Assembly (NCBI RefSeq): GCF_001721645.1
Contig: NZ_CP017141.1
Location: forward strand, 1,674,001-1,738,000
From: Pedobacter steynii
Lineage (GTDB): Bacteria > Bacteroidota > Bacteroidia > Sphingobacteriales > Sphingobacteriaceae
Direction of reading: 5' to 3'
DNA length: 64,000 bases
Positions 18,401-26,574 of the stretch are shown here, in pieces; within the stretch, counting starts at the first letter, position 1; each line of letters opens with the position of its first letter. Below the pieces are notes generated by a model. The model saw nothing but the letters and a program-made list of their open reading frames with translations, made no database searches and had not been told where the DNA came from. Made by a program: the position numbers and the translations under genes.

Positions 18401-21400
18401 ATGAAAATACCGAGTCTGCCAGCTAATGAAAAGGAACGATTACTTGCTTTAAAAAGTTATGAACTTCTGGATTCCGAATCAGAAAAAGAGTTTGATAGAA
18501 TAACGGAACTGGCATCTTTAATTTGTGAATGCCCGGTTTCGTTAATTACCCTGATCGACGAAAACAGACAGTGGTTTAAGTCTAAGGTCGGGACTCTTGA
18601 AGTGGAAACCTCAAGGTCACTTGCGTTTTGTCAATATACGATTCTGAATAAAGGGATCTTTGAGGTAGAAGATGCCAGTAAGGATGAAAGGTTCAGGGAT
18701 GGCGTAGTGGTAACCGGAGCACCCCATATCAGGTTTTATGCAGGTTATCCTCTTGTAGATCCTGCAGGGCATGCTTTAGGTTCCTTATGTGTGTTGAGTC
18801 CAAAGCCTAAAGTATTGAATGAGGCGCAAAAGAAAGCTTTGATCTTGCTGGCGGAACAAGCTATGGAACTGATCCTGGAAAGAAGAAAAGCGGAAGAAAT
18901 CCGTTTTTTTGAGAAATTCTACCGGCTGTCTAATGACCTGATTTGTATATCTAATCTGGATGGTCAGCTCAGACGTGTCAATCCGGCATTCGAAAAGGTG
19001 CTGGGCTGGAGTCAGGAGCATATCCTGAGTCACAATTTTTTAAGTTTAATTCATCCTGAGGATCTGGAAGCTTGTGTCAAGGAGTTGGAGAAACTATCTG
19101 CAGGACAAGATACCACCAATTTTATCAGTCGTTGCAAGACAATTAATGGAGATTATAAAGTCCTTCAATGGACGGCAACCCCTGAACCCGGTACCGGAAA
19201 TGTCTTTGGCATTGCAAGGGATATTACACTGGAAAGTCTAAGGGCAGAACAGGTCCGGGAAAGCGAAAATAAAATGCGGTCTTTTTTTGAGAACTCTCAG
19301 GGTTTAATGTGTACCCATGATTTTGAGGGTAATTTTAAAGCGGTAAATTTTGCCGGGGCAGAATTACTGGGTTATACAACAGAAGAATTTTGTAAGCTGA
19401 GCTTATCAGAACTTATTCCTCCAAAGCATCATTCGCAGCTAAAAGAATACCTGAGGGAAATCAAAACAGCCCGGACTTCTTCTGGTTTGCTGACTACGCT
19501 TCATAAAAATGGTTCACATAAGGTGTGGCTTTATAATAACCTGGTAGAGTCTGATCAGTCTGGAAACTTTTATGTCATTGTGAACTCCATTGATGTAACG
19601 GGAAAGCACCGTCTGGAACAGGCTTTGGAGCGGACGAAAAAAATGTTGGAACAAACAAATCAAATGGCTCAGATCGGGGGCTGGGACCTGGATGTAGTTC
19701 ATCATAAAATAACCTGGTCTGAAGTCACCAAGCAGATTCATGAGGTGGAATTTGACTTTGAGCCTGACCTGAGCACTGCGATTCAGTTTTATAAGGAAGG
19801 TGAGCACAGGGATAAAATCAATAAAGCAGTGGAACTGGCCATTAGCAAGGGGAAAACCTGGGATCTTGAGTTGATCATTGTTACTGCGAAGGGAAATGAA
19901 CGCTGGGTGAGGGCATTGGGGCATGCAGAATTTGAAAAGGGAACCTGTAAAAGGATATTTGGAACATTTCAGGATATTACGGATAAAAAGAATGCGGAGA
20001 TCGCCTTGTTTGAAGAGAAAGCGCGGCTTTCTGCTTTCGTGACTCATGCCCCTGCGGCAGTGGCGATGTTTGATAAAGACATAAAATACATTGCTGCAAG
20101 TAACCGCTGGACAGAAGAGTATCATTTGCAGGATGTGGAGATTTTAGGGAGGTCTCATTACGATGTCTTCCCTAACATTACCAGGGAATGGAAGGAGATT
20201 CATAACAGATGTCTGAAAGGAGAGGTGATCAAAAAAGGCACAGACATCTGGAGGCCGGAGGGCTGGGATCACGATCAATACCTTCGTTGGGAAGTGAGGC
20301 CCTGGTACCAGTTTGATAAAACCGTAGGCGGGATTATGATGTTTACACAGGACATCACGGAAAGTAGTAAGCAAGGGGTAGAACTTCAAAAAGCAAAAGA
20401 TCAGGCAGAGCTGGCCAGTCTGGCAAAGTCTGAATTTCTCGCCAATATGAGCCATGAAATCAGAACTCCCTTAAATGGAGTCATCGGTTTTACGGATCTG
20501 GTCTTAAAGACTTCTCTCAGTCCCACACAACAACAATACCTGAATATTGTCAATGAATCTGCAAATGCCTTGCTGGGTATTATTAATGACATTCTTGACT
20601 TTTCGAAAATAGAATCGGGGAAACTGGAGCTTGATGTAGATAAATGTGACCTCTATGAGATGAGCAACCAGACTGTGGATATCAATACCTATCAGGCACA
20701 GAGAAAAGGACTGGAAATGTTGCTGAACGTATCCGAAGACTTACCCCGTTTTATATGGGCTGACGAAGTAAGGTTAAGACAGGTGCTGATCAATTTACTG
20801 AGTAATGCGGTAAAGTTTACAGAAGAAGGAGAGATCGAGCTAAAAATAACAGCTTTAGCAACACCTGAAGAAGGAAAGACCCTATTCCGTTTTCTGGTAA
20901 GGGATACCGGGATCGGAATTCATGAAAGTAAACAAGATAAGATATTTGAGGCCTTTTCTCAGGAAGACGGTTCTACCACTAAAAAATATGGAGGAACCGG
21001 CCTCGGGCTCACCATTTCCAACCAACTATTAGGTTTGATGGGGAGCCAATTGAAACTAAGTAGTAAACCGGGCAAAGGCAGCACCTTTTTCTTTGATCTT
21101 CTGTTGAATTCGGAAGAAGGAGAGCCTTTGGAATGGAGTGACCTTTCGCTGATTAAAAGGGTTCTGGTAGTAGATGACAACAAAAATAACAGGACCATCC
21201 TGGAACAGATGCTCCTGTTAAAGGGAATCATTCCCGTTTCAGTAGATGATGGTTTTAAGGCAATAAAATTACTCAGTAAAGGAGAACAGTTTGATGTGAT
21301 CCTGATGGATTATCACATGCCCGAAATGGATGGTCTGGAAACCATCAGACAAATCCGGAAAAAATTTAATAGCCGGTCAGATACTCAGCCTGTGGTATTG

Positions 21401-21949
21401 TTGTTCAGCTCATCTGATGACGATACGGTTGTGCGGGCATGTGATGAGCTGGATATCAACTGTCGTTTGGCAAAACCTGTTAAAATGAGGGATATGTATT
21501 ATGCACTTTCTCATTTGTATCAGGTAAGTAAAGGAGGGTTGGAGGAGAGTCCTGCTATATTGGCCGGGGGCAGTAAAAGTTTGATCCATGTTTTAATTGC
21601 AGAAGATAACCTGATTAACATGTTACTTGCTAAAACCATTGTGAAGAGGATTGCGCCTAATGCTAAAATTCATGAAGCCTCAAACGGATTACAATGCCTG
21701 GAGCATTGCAAAGATCAGATACCAGACATCATTCTAATGGATGTGCAAATGCCTGAAATGAATGGTTATGAAGCTACAGCGTATATCCGGGAGAAAATGC
21801 GGATAGAGGATTTGCCTATCATTGCCTTAACGGCAGGAAATGTGAAGGGGGAAAAAGAAAAGTGTATCCTGGCAGGAATGAATGATTTCCTTTCGAAACC
21901 TGTGCTGGAAGAAGAAATTGCCGAAGTATTCAAAAAGTGGCTAAAATAA
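18401..21949 (+). CDS. GAF-PAS hybrid sensor histidine kinase with two receiver domains
   Basis: From ATG 18401 the protein has 1182 residues. The order is: GAF domain (about 20-165), four PAS/PAC segments (about 170-665), HisKA with phospho-acceptor H685 in NMSHEIRTPLNG, HATPase_c with RDTGIGI and GGTGLGL, then two receiver domains with phospho-aspartates D970 (LMDYHMPEMDG) and D1114 (LMDVQMPEMNG). I see no signal peptide or membrane helix, so it should sense a cytoplasmic or diffusible cue. There is no HPt domain and no DNA-binding output, so a separate partner must carry the signal. Its N-terminus closely resembles that of the kinase at 26575. Confidence 0.92.
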   Translation: MKIPSLPANEKERLLALKSYELLDSESEKEFDRITELASLICECPVSLITLIDENRQWFKSKVGTLEVETSRSLAFCQYTILNKGIFEVEDASKDERFRDGVVVTGAPHIRFYAGYPLVDPAGHALGSLCVLSPKPKVLNEAQKKALILLAEQAMELILERRKAEEIRFFEKFYRLSNDLICISNLDGQLRRVNPAFEKVLGWSQEHILSHNFLSLIHPEDLEACVKELEKLSAGQDTTNFISRCKTINGDYKVLQWTATPEPGTGNVFGIARDITLESLRAEQVRESENKMRSFFENSQGLMCTHDFEGNFKAVNFAGAELLGYTTEEFCKLSLSELIPPKHHSQLKEYLREIKTARTSSGLLTTLHKNGSHKVWLYNNLVESDQSGNFYVIVNSIDVTGKHRLEQALERTKKMLEQTNQMAQIGGWDLDVVHHKITWSEVTKQIHEVEFDFEPDLSTAIQFYKEGEHRDKINKAVELAISKGKTWDLELIIVTAKGNERWVRALGHAEFEKGTCKRIFGTFQDITDKKNAEIALFEEKARLSAFVTHAPAAVAMFDKDIKYIAASNRWTEEYHLQDVEILGRSHYDVFPNITREWKEIHNRCLKGEVIKKGTDIWRPEGWDHDQYLRWEVRPWYQFDKTVGGIMMFTQDITESSKQGVELQKAKDQAELASLAKSEFLANMSHEIRTPLNGVIGFTDLVLKTSLSPTQQQYLNIVNESANALLGIINDILDFSKIESGKLELDVDKCDLYEMSNQTVDINTYQAQRKGLEMLLNVSEDLPRFIWADEVRLRQVLINLLSNAVKFTEEGEIELKITALATPEEGKTLFRFLVRDTGIGIHESKQDKIFEAFSQEDGSTTKKYGGTGLGLTISNQLLGLMGSQLKLSSKPGKGSTFFFDLLLNSEEGEPLEWSDLSLIKRVLVVDDNKNNRTILEQMLLLKGIIPVSVDDGFKAIKLLSKGEQFDVILMDYHMPEMDGLETIRQIRKKFNSRSDTQPVVLLFSSSDDDTVVRACDELDINCRLAKPVKMRDMYYALSHLYQVSKGGLEESPAILAGGSKSLIHVLIAEDNLINMLLAKTIVKRIAPNAKIHEASNGLQCLEHCKDQIPDIILMDVQMPEMNGYEATAYIREKMRIEDLPIIALTAGNVKGEKEKCILAGMNDFLSKPVLEEEIAEVFKKWLK

Positions 21950-21998
21950 GAAGGCTGTCCGGGCGATATATAAATGTATATCTTCCGGACAGCCTTCT
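21949..21998. terminator. Long perfect hairpin terminator between convergent genes
   Basis: AGAAGGCTGTCCGG (21949-21962) pairs perfectly with 21985-21998, and the loop has its own GATATA/TATATC pairing. It begins within the kinase stop codon. There is no clear T-run, so it may act as a bidirectional barrier or protect 3' ends. Confidence 0.65.
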
Positions 21999-22030
21999 CT
22001 ATTGGAAAACTGATCAGATCAGTTTTTTAT

Positions 22031-22732
22031 TTAGAATGCAAAACCAACACGAACACCAGTGATTACACTTGGTTTGATGTTGAAAGAGCTTCCAGCAGAT
22101 TTAAATTCAGTTGAAGTTGTAGTTCCTGCAGTAGTAGATTTGATTTTTGTTTTACCTTCTTTTTCGTAAACAAGACCAAGACCTGCTTCTACACCTAAGT
22201 ATAAACGTTTAGCGATATAGTAATCAGCACCTACAACTCCACGAAGACCGATAGATACATAACCTGGACCTTTAACTTCGTTGAAAACGCCATCAGCATA
22301 AGCAGCACCTTTAGCAGTAGTGTTATCTGCAGTAGTTTTTGTTGTTCCTGTTCCGAAAAGGATATCACCACCTACGTAAGGAGATAAACGGTCAGTACCA
22401 GCGAAATGTTTCTCGATACCTAAGTTGATCAATACTTTAGTTGCTTTTTCAGTGAAAGTACCTTTTTTTCCTTCGTTAGCACCAGTTCCGAAAGCATTCG
22501 TTTTATCATTAGTTGAGCTTACATTGAAACCTAAACGGTAAGCAACTTTCTCTTTGTTGAAATAACGGAAACGCAATAAAGCAGCGCCATCGTTTAATTT
22601 GAAATCTGTGTCGTTGATGCCACCAGTTAATCCGAATTCAGTAGTAACGTCACCTGCAACTGGTTTGAAATCTTGTGCATTTGCTGCTACTCCGCAAATA
22701 GCCATACCTAAAAATAATAATACTTTTTTCAT
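22031..22732 (-). CDS. Small outer membrane beta-barrel protein
   Basis: The 233-residue protein starts with a clear signal peptide (MKKVLLFLGMAICGVAANAQ). The rest is made of alternating strands, for example TTEFGLTGGINDTDF, AALLRFRYFNKEKVAYRLGFNVSS and YIAKRLYLGVEAGLGLVYE, ending in ITGVRVGFAF with a C-terminal phenylalanine. This is the pattern of eight-to-ten-stranded porin-family/OmpW-like barrels abundant in Bacteroidota. The function is unknown; it may be structural. It has a strong promoter candidate and its own transcription unit. Confidence 0.8.
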   Translation of the reverse strand: MKKVLLFLGMAICGVAANAQDFKPVAGDVTTEFGLTGGINDTDFKLNDGAALLRFRYFNKEKVAYRLGFNVSSTNDKTNAFGTGANEGKKGTFTEKATKVLINLGIEKHFAGTDRLSPYVGGDILFGTGTTKTTADNTTAKGAAYADGVFNEVKGPGYVSIGLRGVVGADYYIAKRLYLGVEAGLGLVYEKEGKTKIKSTTAGTTTSTEFKSAGSSFNIKPSVITGVRVGFAF

Positions 22733-22785
22733 AAATGTGTGTTAAATGTTAAATAGATGTTAATTAACTGTAAAAATTACGGGTG

Positions 22786-22821
22786 CAAAAGTAGGCTTAA
22801 TAGAATTATTTATGTCAGAAA
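22786..22821 (-). promoter_or_regulatory. Promoter of the outer membrane barrel gene
   Basis: On the - strand TACTTTTG (22786-22793) is a perfect TAnnTTTG box, with TTTCTG at 22816-22821 about 22 bp upstream as a -33 element. It predicts a leader of about 50 bases before the ATG at 22732. Confidence 0.55.
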
Positions 22822-23208
22822 ATTGTCATTAGAGCTGTTTTTGGCGCTAACTATCTGATATTCTGAATGATCTTTTTGACTTGATTCAATCGTTTGTTTT
22901 GGATTGATGACCTGACCAATTTATTTAATTTGTCAGCTTTATTCTGTCTTAACTTGCACTCCTTTAGGGCTTTAGTGTCGGTATTTTGGGCTTTTTTTTA
23001 GTTTTAGATCTGAGTGTCGGAAAAACAGATATTAGTTTTATATGATCAATAAAATCTATTTTTATGGAGAATTGCGAGTCAGCCCAGGACTGAAAAACTG
23101 TACCTGAACAGGATGCAAATCCTCATTCAATCGTTTGCGCAGAAATGGGATTTAGCTCACGGTAAATTATCGTTACAATAAAATATCGATGGGCCTGAGT
23201 ACATAAAA
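22822..23208. other. Gene-free intergenic stretch
   Basis: This AT-rich stretch between the barrel gene promoter and the dxs terminator has no convincing ORF. A 13-bp direct repeat, ATTCAATCGTTTG, occurs at 22884-22896 and 23125-23137. I see no tRNA, riboswitch or transposon ends. Confidence 0.5.
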
Positions 23209-23234
23209 AAAGGGGATATACCTATATCCCCTTT
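23209..23234 (-). terminator. Terminator of dxs
   Basis: AAAGGGGATAT and ATATCCCCTTT form an 11-bp stem around ACCT, followed on the - strand by a T-run (complement of 23204-23210). It lies 27 bp after the dxs stop. Confidence 0.8.
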
Positions 23235-23260
23235 CTTATCATATGAAAATCGTTACTTCG

Positions 23261-25189
23261 TTAAGAAGCGATCGTTGCTGTTGTTCTTCTTACAGCCGTT
23301 TTTTTTACAGCGGTAATGATGGCATTAGTGTCAAATCCACAAAGTGCCCATAATTCATGTTGTTCTCCATGATCTATAAATTCATCAGGAATACCCAGGC
23401 GAAGAACCTGTGACTGGTATTGATGATCCGCCATAAATTCAAGTACCGCGCTTCCCATGCCGCCTTGTAAACAGCCGTCTTCAACGGTAATCACGTTTTT
23501 ATAACGTTTAAATACATCATGTAATAAAGCCTCGTCCAATGGTTTTACAAAGCGCATATCATAATGTGCAGGATGGATTCCCTCACTGTTCAGTTCTTTG
23601 CAGGCAGCAACAGCGAAGTTTCCAACATGTCCGATGGTCAGGATTGCAACATCTTCGCCATCACATATTTTTCTGCCTTTTCCAATTTCCAAAGTTTTAA
23701 AAGGACGTTTCCAATCGGTAAGCACTCCGTTTCCTCTTGGGTAGCGGATAGAGAAGGGGCCTGCATTTTCCTGCTGGGCAGTATACATCAGGTTTCTCAG
23801 TTCCTCTTCGTTCATCGGGGCGGCAACCGTCATATTTGGAATGCAGCGCATATAGGCCAGGTCATAAGCACCATGGTGCGTTGCGCCATCGGAACCTGCA
23901 AAACCTGCACGATCCAGGCAGAATACCACATTAAGGTTCTGAATGGCCACATCATGAATTACCTGGTCATACGCCCTTTGCATAAAGCTGGAGTAGATGT
24001 TACAGAAAGGAACAAGTCCTTGTGTAGCCAGACCAGCAGAAAAGGTAACTGCATGTTGTTCTGCAATCCCCACATCAAATGCGCGGGTAGGCATCGCCTT
24101 CATCATGATATTCATGGAAGAGCCCGAAGGCATAGCAGGAGTAATGCCGACAATCTTTTTATTGGCCTCTGCAAGTTCTACCAGGGTATGTCCGAAAACA
24201 TCCTGATACTTTGGCGGCTGAGGTTTATCCGTTGCCGGTTTCTTGATCTCTCCGGTAATTTTATCAAATAAGCCTGGCGCATGCCATTTGGTCTGATCTT
24301 TCTCTGCAAGTGCAAATCCTTTTCCTTTTACCGTTACACAGTGTAACAGTTTCGGGCCGGGAATGTCTTTCAGGTCAGAGATCACCTGTGCCAGACGTTG
24401 TACATCATGGCCATCAACAGGACCAAAATACCTGAAGTTTAAAGCTTCAAATAAATTGCTTTGTTTCAGCAATGTGCCTTTAATGCTTTTCTCAATTTTC
24501 TTGACAAACTTGTGGGCATTGGGCCCCAGTTCAGAAAGTTTGATCAATACATTAGAAATGTCATCGCGAAAACGATTGTATGATTTAGAAGTGGTAATGC
24601 TCGTTAAATATTCTTTTAAGGCTCCAACATTCGGATCAATGGACATGCAGTTGTCGTTCAGAATAACCAGAAGATTTGAGTTTTCGATACCCGCATGGTT
24701 CAGGCCTTCAAAAGCCAAACCGGCAGTCATAGCTCCGTCGCCGATCACTGCAACGTGCTGACGGTCTGTTTCCCCTTTATAATGTGAAGCAACAGCCATT
24801 CCCAATGCTGCCGAAATAGAGGTAGAAGAGTGCCCAACTCCAAATGTATCATACTCACTCTCACTGATCTTAGGGAATCCACTGATTCCGTTAAGAATGC
24901 GGTTGGTATGAAAAACTGATTTTCTGCCGGTCAGAATCTTATGGCCATAGGCCTGGTGACCAACATCCCATACCAATTTGTCGTAAGGGGTGTTTAAAGC
25001 GTAGTGTAAGGCTACTGTGAGTTCTACTACACCCAGACTTGCACCAAAATGCCCCCCATTTACACTCACTACATCTATGATGTACTGGCGTAGCTCCTGA
25101 CAGATTTGTTCCAGATCTTGTTCTTTATACTGCTTTAAATCAGCAGGATAATTAATGTTTGGTAATAATGGACGGGTAATATCTTCCAT
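23261..25189 (-). CDS. dxs: 1-deoxy-D-xylulose-5-phosphate synthase
   Basis: The 642-residue enzyme shows DXS landmarks: GHFGASLGVVELTVALHY, WDVGHQAYGHKILTGR, the thiamine-diphosphate motif GDGAMTAGLAFEGLNHAG with ILNDN, KGKGFALAE, and in the pyrimidine domain DVGIAEQHAVTFSAGLA. It condenses pyruvate with glyceraldehyde-3-phosphate, the first step of the MEP isoprenoid pathway, and also supplies thiamine and pyridoxal precursors. I start it at ATG 25189 (MEDITRPLLP), where homologues begin; the open frame extends 22 codons further without similarity. It is divergent from glyA. Confidence 0.96.
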   Translation of the reverse strand: MEDITRPLLPNINYPADLKQYKEQDLEQICQELRQYIIDVVSVNGGHFGASLGVVELTVALHYALNTPYDKLVWDVGHQAYGHKILTGRKSVFHTNRILNGISGFPKISESEYDTFGVGHSSTSISAALGMAVASHYKGETDRQHVAVIGDGAMTAGLAFEGLNHAGIENSNLLVILNDNCMSIDPNVGALKEYLTSITTSKSYNRFRDDISNVLIKLSELGPNAHKFVKKIEKSIKGTLLKQSNLFEALNFRYFGPVDGHDVQRLAQVISDLKDIPGPKLLHCVTVKGKGFALAEKDQTKWHAPGLFDKITGEIKKPATDKPQPPKYQDVFGHTLVELAEANKKIVGITPAMPSGSSMNIMMKAMPTRAFDVGIAEQHAVTFSAGLATQGLVPFCNIYSSFMQRAYDQVIHDVAIQNLNVVFCLDRAGFAGSDGATHHGAYDLAYMRCIPNMTVAAPMNEEELRNLMYTAQQENAGPFSIRYPRGNGVLTDWKRPFKTLEIGKGRKICDGEDVAILTIGHVGNFAVAACKELNSEGIHPAHYDMRFVKPLDEALLHDVFKRYKNVITVEDGCLQGGMGSAVLEFMADHQYQSQVLRLGIPDEFIDHGEQHELWALCGFDTNAIITAVKKTAVRRTTATIAS

Positions 25190-25282
25190 GCAGTGTTTTA
25201 TAGAATAGAAGTACAAAGTAAGGTATTTTGTTGCCAAACTAAGAAGGAAAATCATTAATTTTACAAATTAATACTTCAATAA

Positions 25283-26554
25283 ATGACTAGAGATACTTTA
25301 ATTTTTGATTTGATTGACAGGGAATTGGACCGTCAGGAAAATGGCCTAGAACTGATAGCTTCTGAAAACTTTGTAAGCAAACAGGTAATGGAAGCCGCAG
25401 GATCATGTTTAACAAATAAATATGCCGAAGGCCTTCCTGGAAAAAGATATTATGGCGGTTGCCAGATCGTAGATGAGGTAGAAACCTTGGCTATTGACCG
25501 TGCCAAGCAACTTTTTGGTGCAGAATGGGTAAACGTCCAACCGCATTCAGGTGCTCAGGCAAATGCTGCGGTAATGCTGGCTGTCATCCAGCCAGGTGAT
25601 AAAATCTTAGGATTTGACCTTTCTCATGGTGGACACTTAACCCATGGTTCTCCGGTTAACTTTTCAGGAAAACTGTATCAGCCATTATTTTATGGAGTTA
25701 AAAAAGAAGACGGACTGATTGACTATGCTAAACTGGAAGAAATTGCTTTAGCAGAACGTCCAAAACTGATTATCTGTGGTGCTTCTGCTTATTCAAGAGA
25801 GTGGGATTATGCATTTATCCGTAGTGTAGCTGATAAAATCGGAGCCCTTGTTTTGGCAGATATTTCACATCCTGCCGGAATGATTGCCCGCGGATTATTG
25901 GCCAATCCACTTCCACATTGCCATATTGTAACGACTACTACACACAAAACCCTTCGCGGGCCACGTGGTGGAATGATCATGATGGGTAAAGATTTTGAAA
26001 ACCCTTTCGGATTGAAAACGCCTAAAGGTGAAACCAGAATGATGTCTTCAGTATTGGATATGGCAGTATTCCCGGGAACACAAGGCGGACCTTTAGAACA
26101 CATCATTGCTGCTAAAGCGATCGCTTTTGGGGAAGCATTAAGTGACGAATATCTAGCTTATATCAAACAGGTGAAATCTAATGCTCAGGCAATGGCTAAA
26201 GCCTTTGTTGCAAAGGGTTATGGCATCATCTCTGGTGGTACTGATAACCATTTGATGTTAATTGACCTGCGCAATAAAAATATTACTGGAAAAGCAGCGG
26301 AGAATGCGCTTGAAAAAGCAGATATTACCGTGAATAAGAATATGGTTCCTTTTGACGATAAATCACCGTTTGTAACTTCAGGTATCCGTGTAGGAACTGC
26401 TGCTATTACAACCAGAGGATTTAAAGAAGAAGAAATGGAGACCATTGTTGATCTGATTGATCAGGTAATTACCAATGCGGAGGATGAGAATAATTTAAAA
26501 GCGGTAAAGGAAAAAGTAATTAATCTGGTAAGTCGGTTCCCCTTATATAAATAA
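25283..26554 (+). CDS. glyA: Serine hydroxymethyltransferase
   Basis: The 423-residue PLP enzyme contains [23 protein letters not shown] near the N-terminus, [21 protein letters not shown] and the lysine that binds PLP, K222, in [12 protein letters not shown]. It interconverts serine and glycine while loading tetrahydrofolate with a one-carbon unit, acting in the cytoplasm. The N-terminus seems short and complete. A 20-bp gap separates it from the hybrid kinase downstream, so the two may share a transcript. gcvH of the glycine cleavage system lies elsewhere in this window. Confidence 0.97.
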   Translation: MTRDTLIFDLIDRELDRQENGLELIASENFVSKQVMEAAGSCLTNKYAEGLPGKRYYGGCQIVDEVETLAIDRAKQLFGAEWVNVQPHSGAQANAAVMLAVIQPGDKILGFDLSHGGHLTHGSPVNFSGKLYQPLFYGVKKEDGLIDYAKLEEIALAERPKLIICGASAYSREWDYAFIRSVADKIGALVLADISHPAGMIARGLLANPLPHCHIVTTTTHKTLRGPRGGMIMMGKDFENPFGLKTPKGETRMMSSVLDMAVFPGTQGGPLEHIIAAKAIAFGEALSDEYLAYIKQVKSNAQAMAKAFVAKGYGIISGGTDNHLMLIDLRNKNITGKAAENALEKADITVNKNMVPFDDKSPFVTSGIRVGTAAITTRGFKEEEMETIVDLIDQVITNAEDENNLKAVKEKVINLVSRFPLYK

Positions 26555-26574
26555 ACCGGGACTGAATTACTTAA

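Noticed and set aside
22884..23137. Two ATTCAATCGTTTG repeats as possible mobile-element ends
   Set aside because: They are direct, short and 240 bp apart with no transposase or target-site duplication.
23564..24271. 235-codon open frame on the + strand across dxs
   Set aside because: It lies fully inside dxs on the other strand, whose motifs are clear; the product has no recognisable domain.
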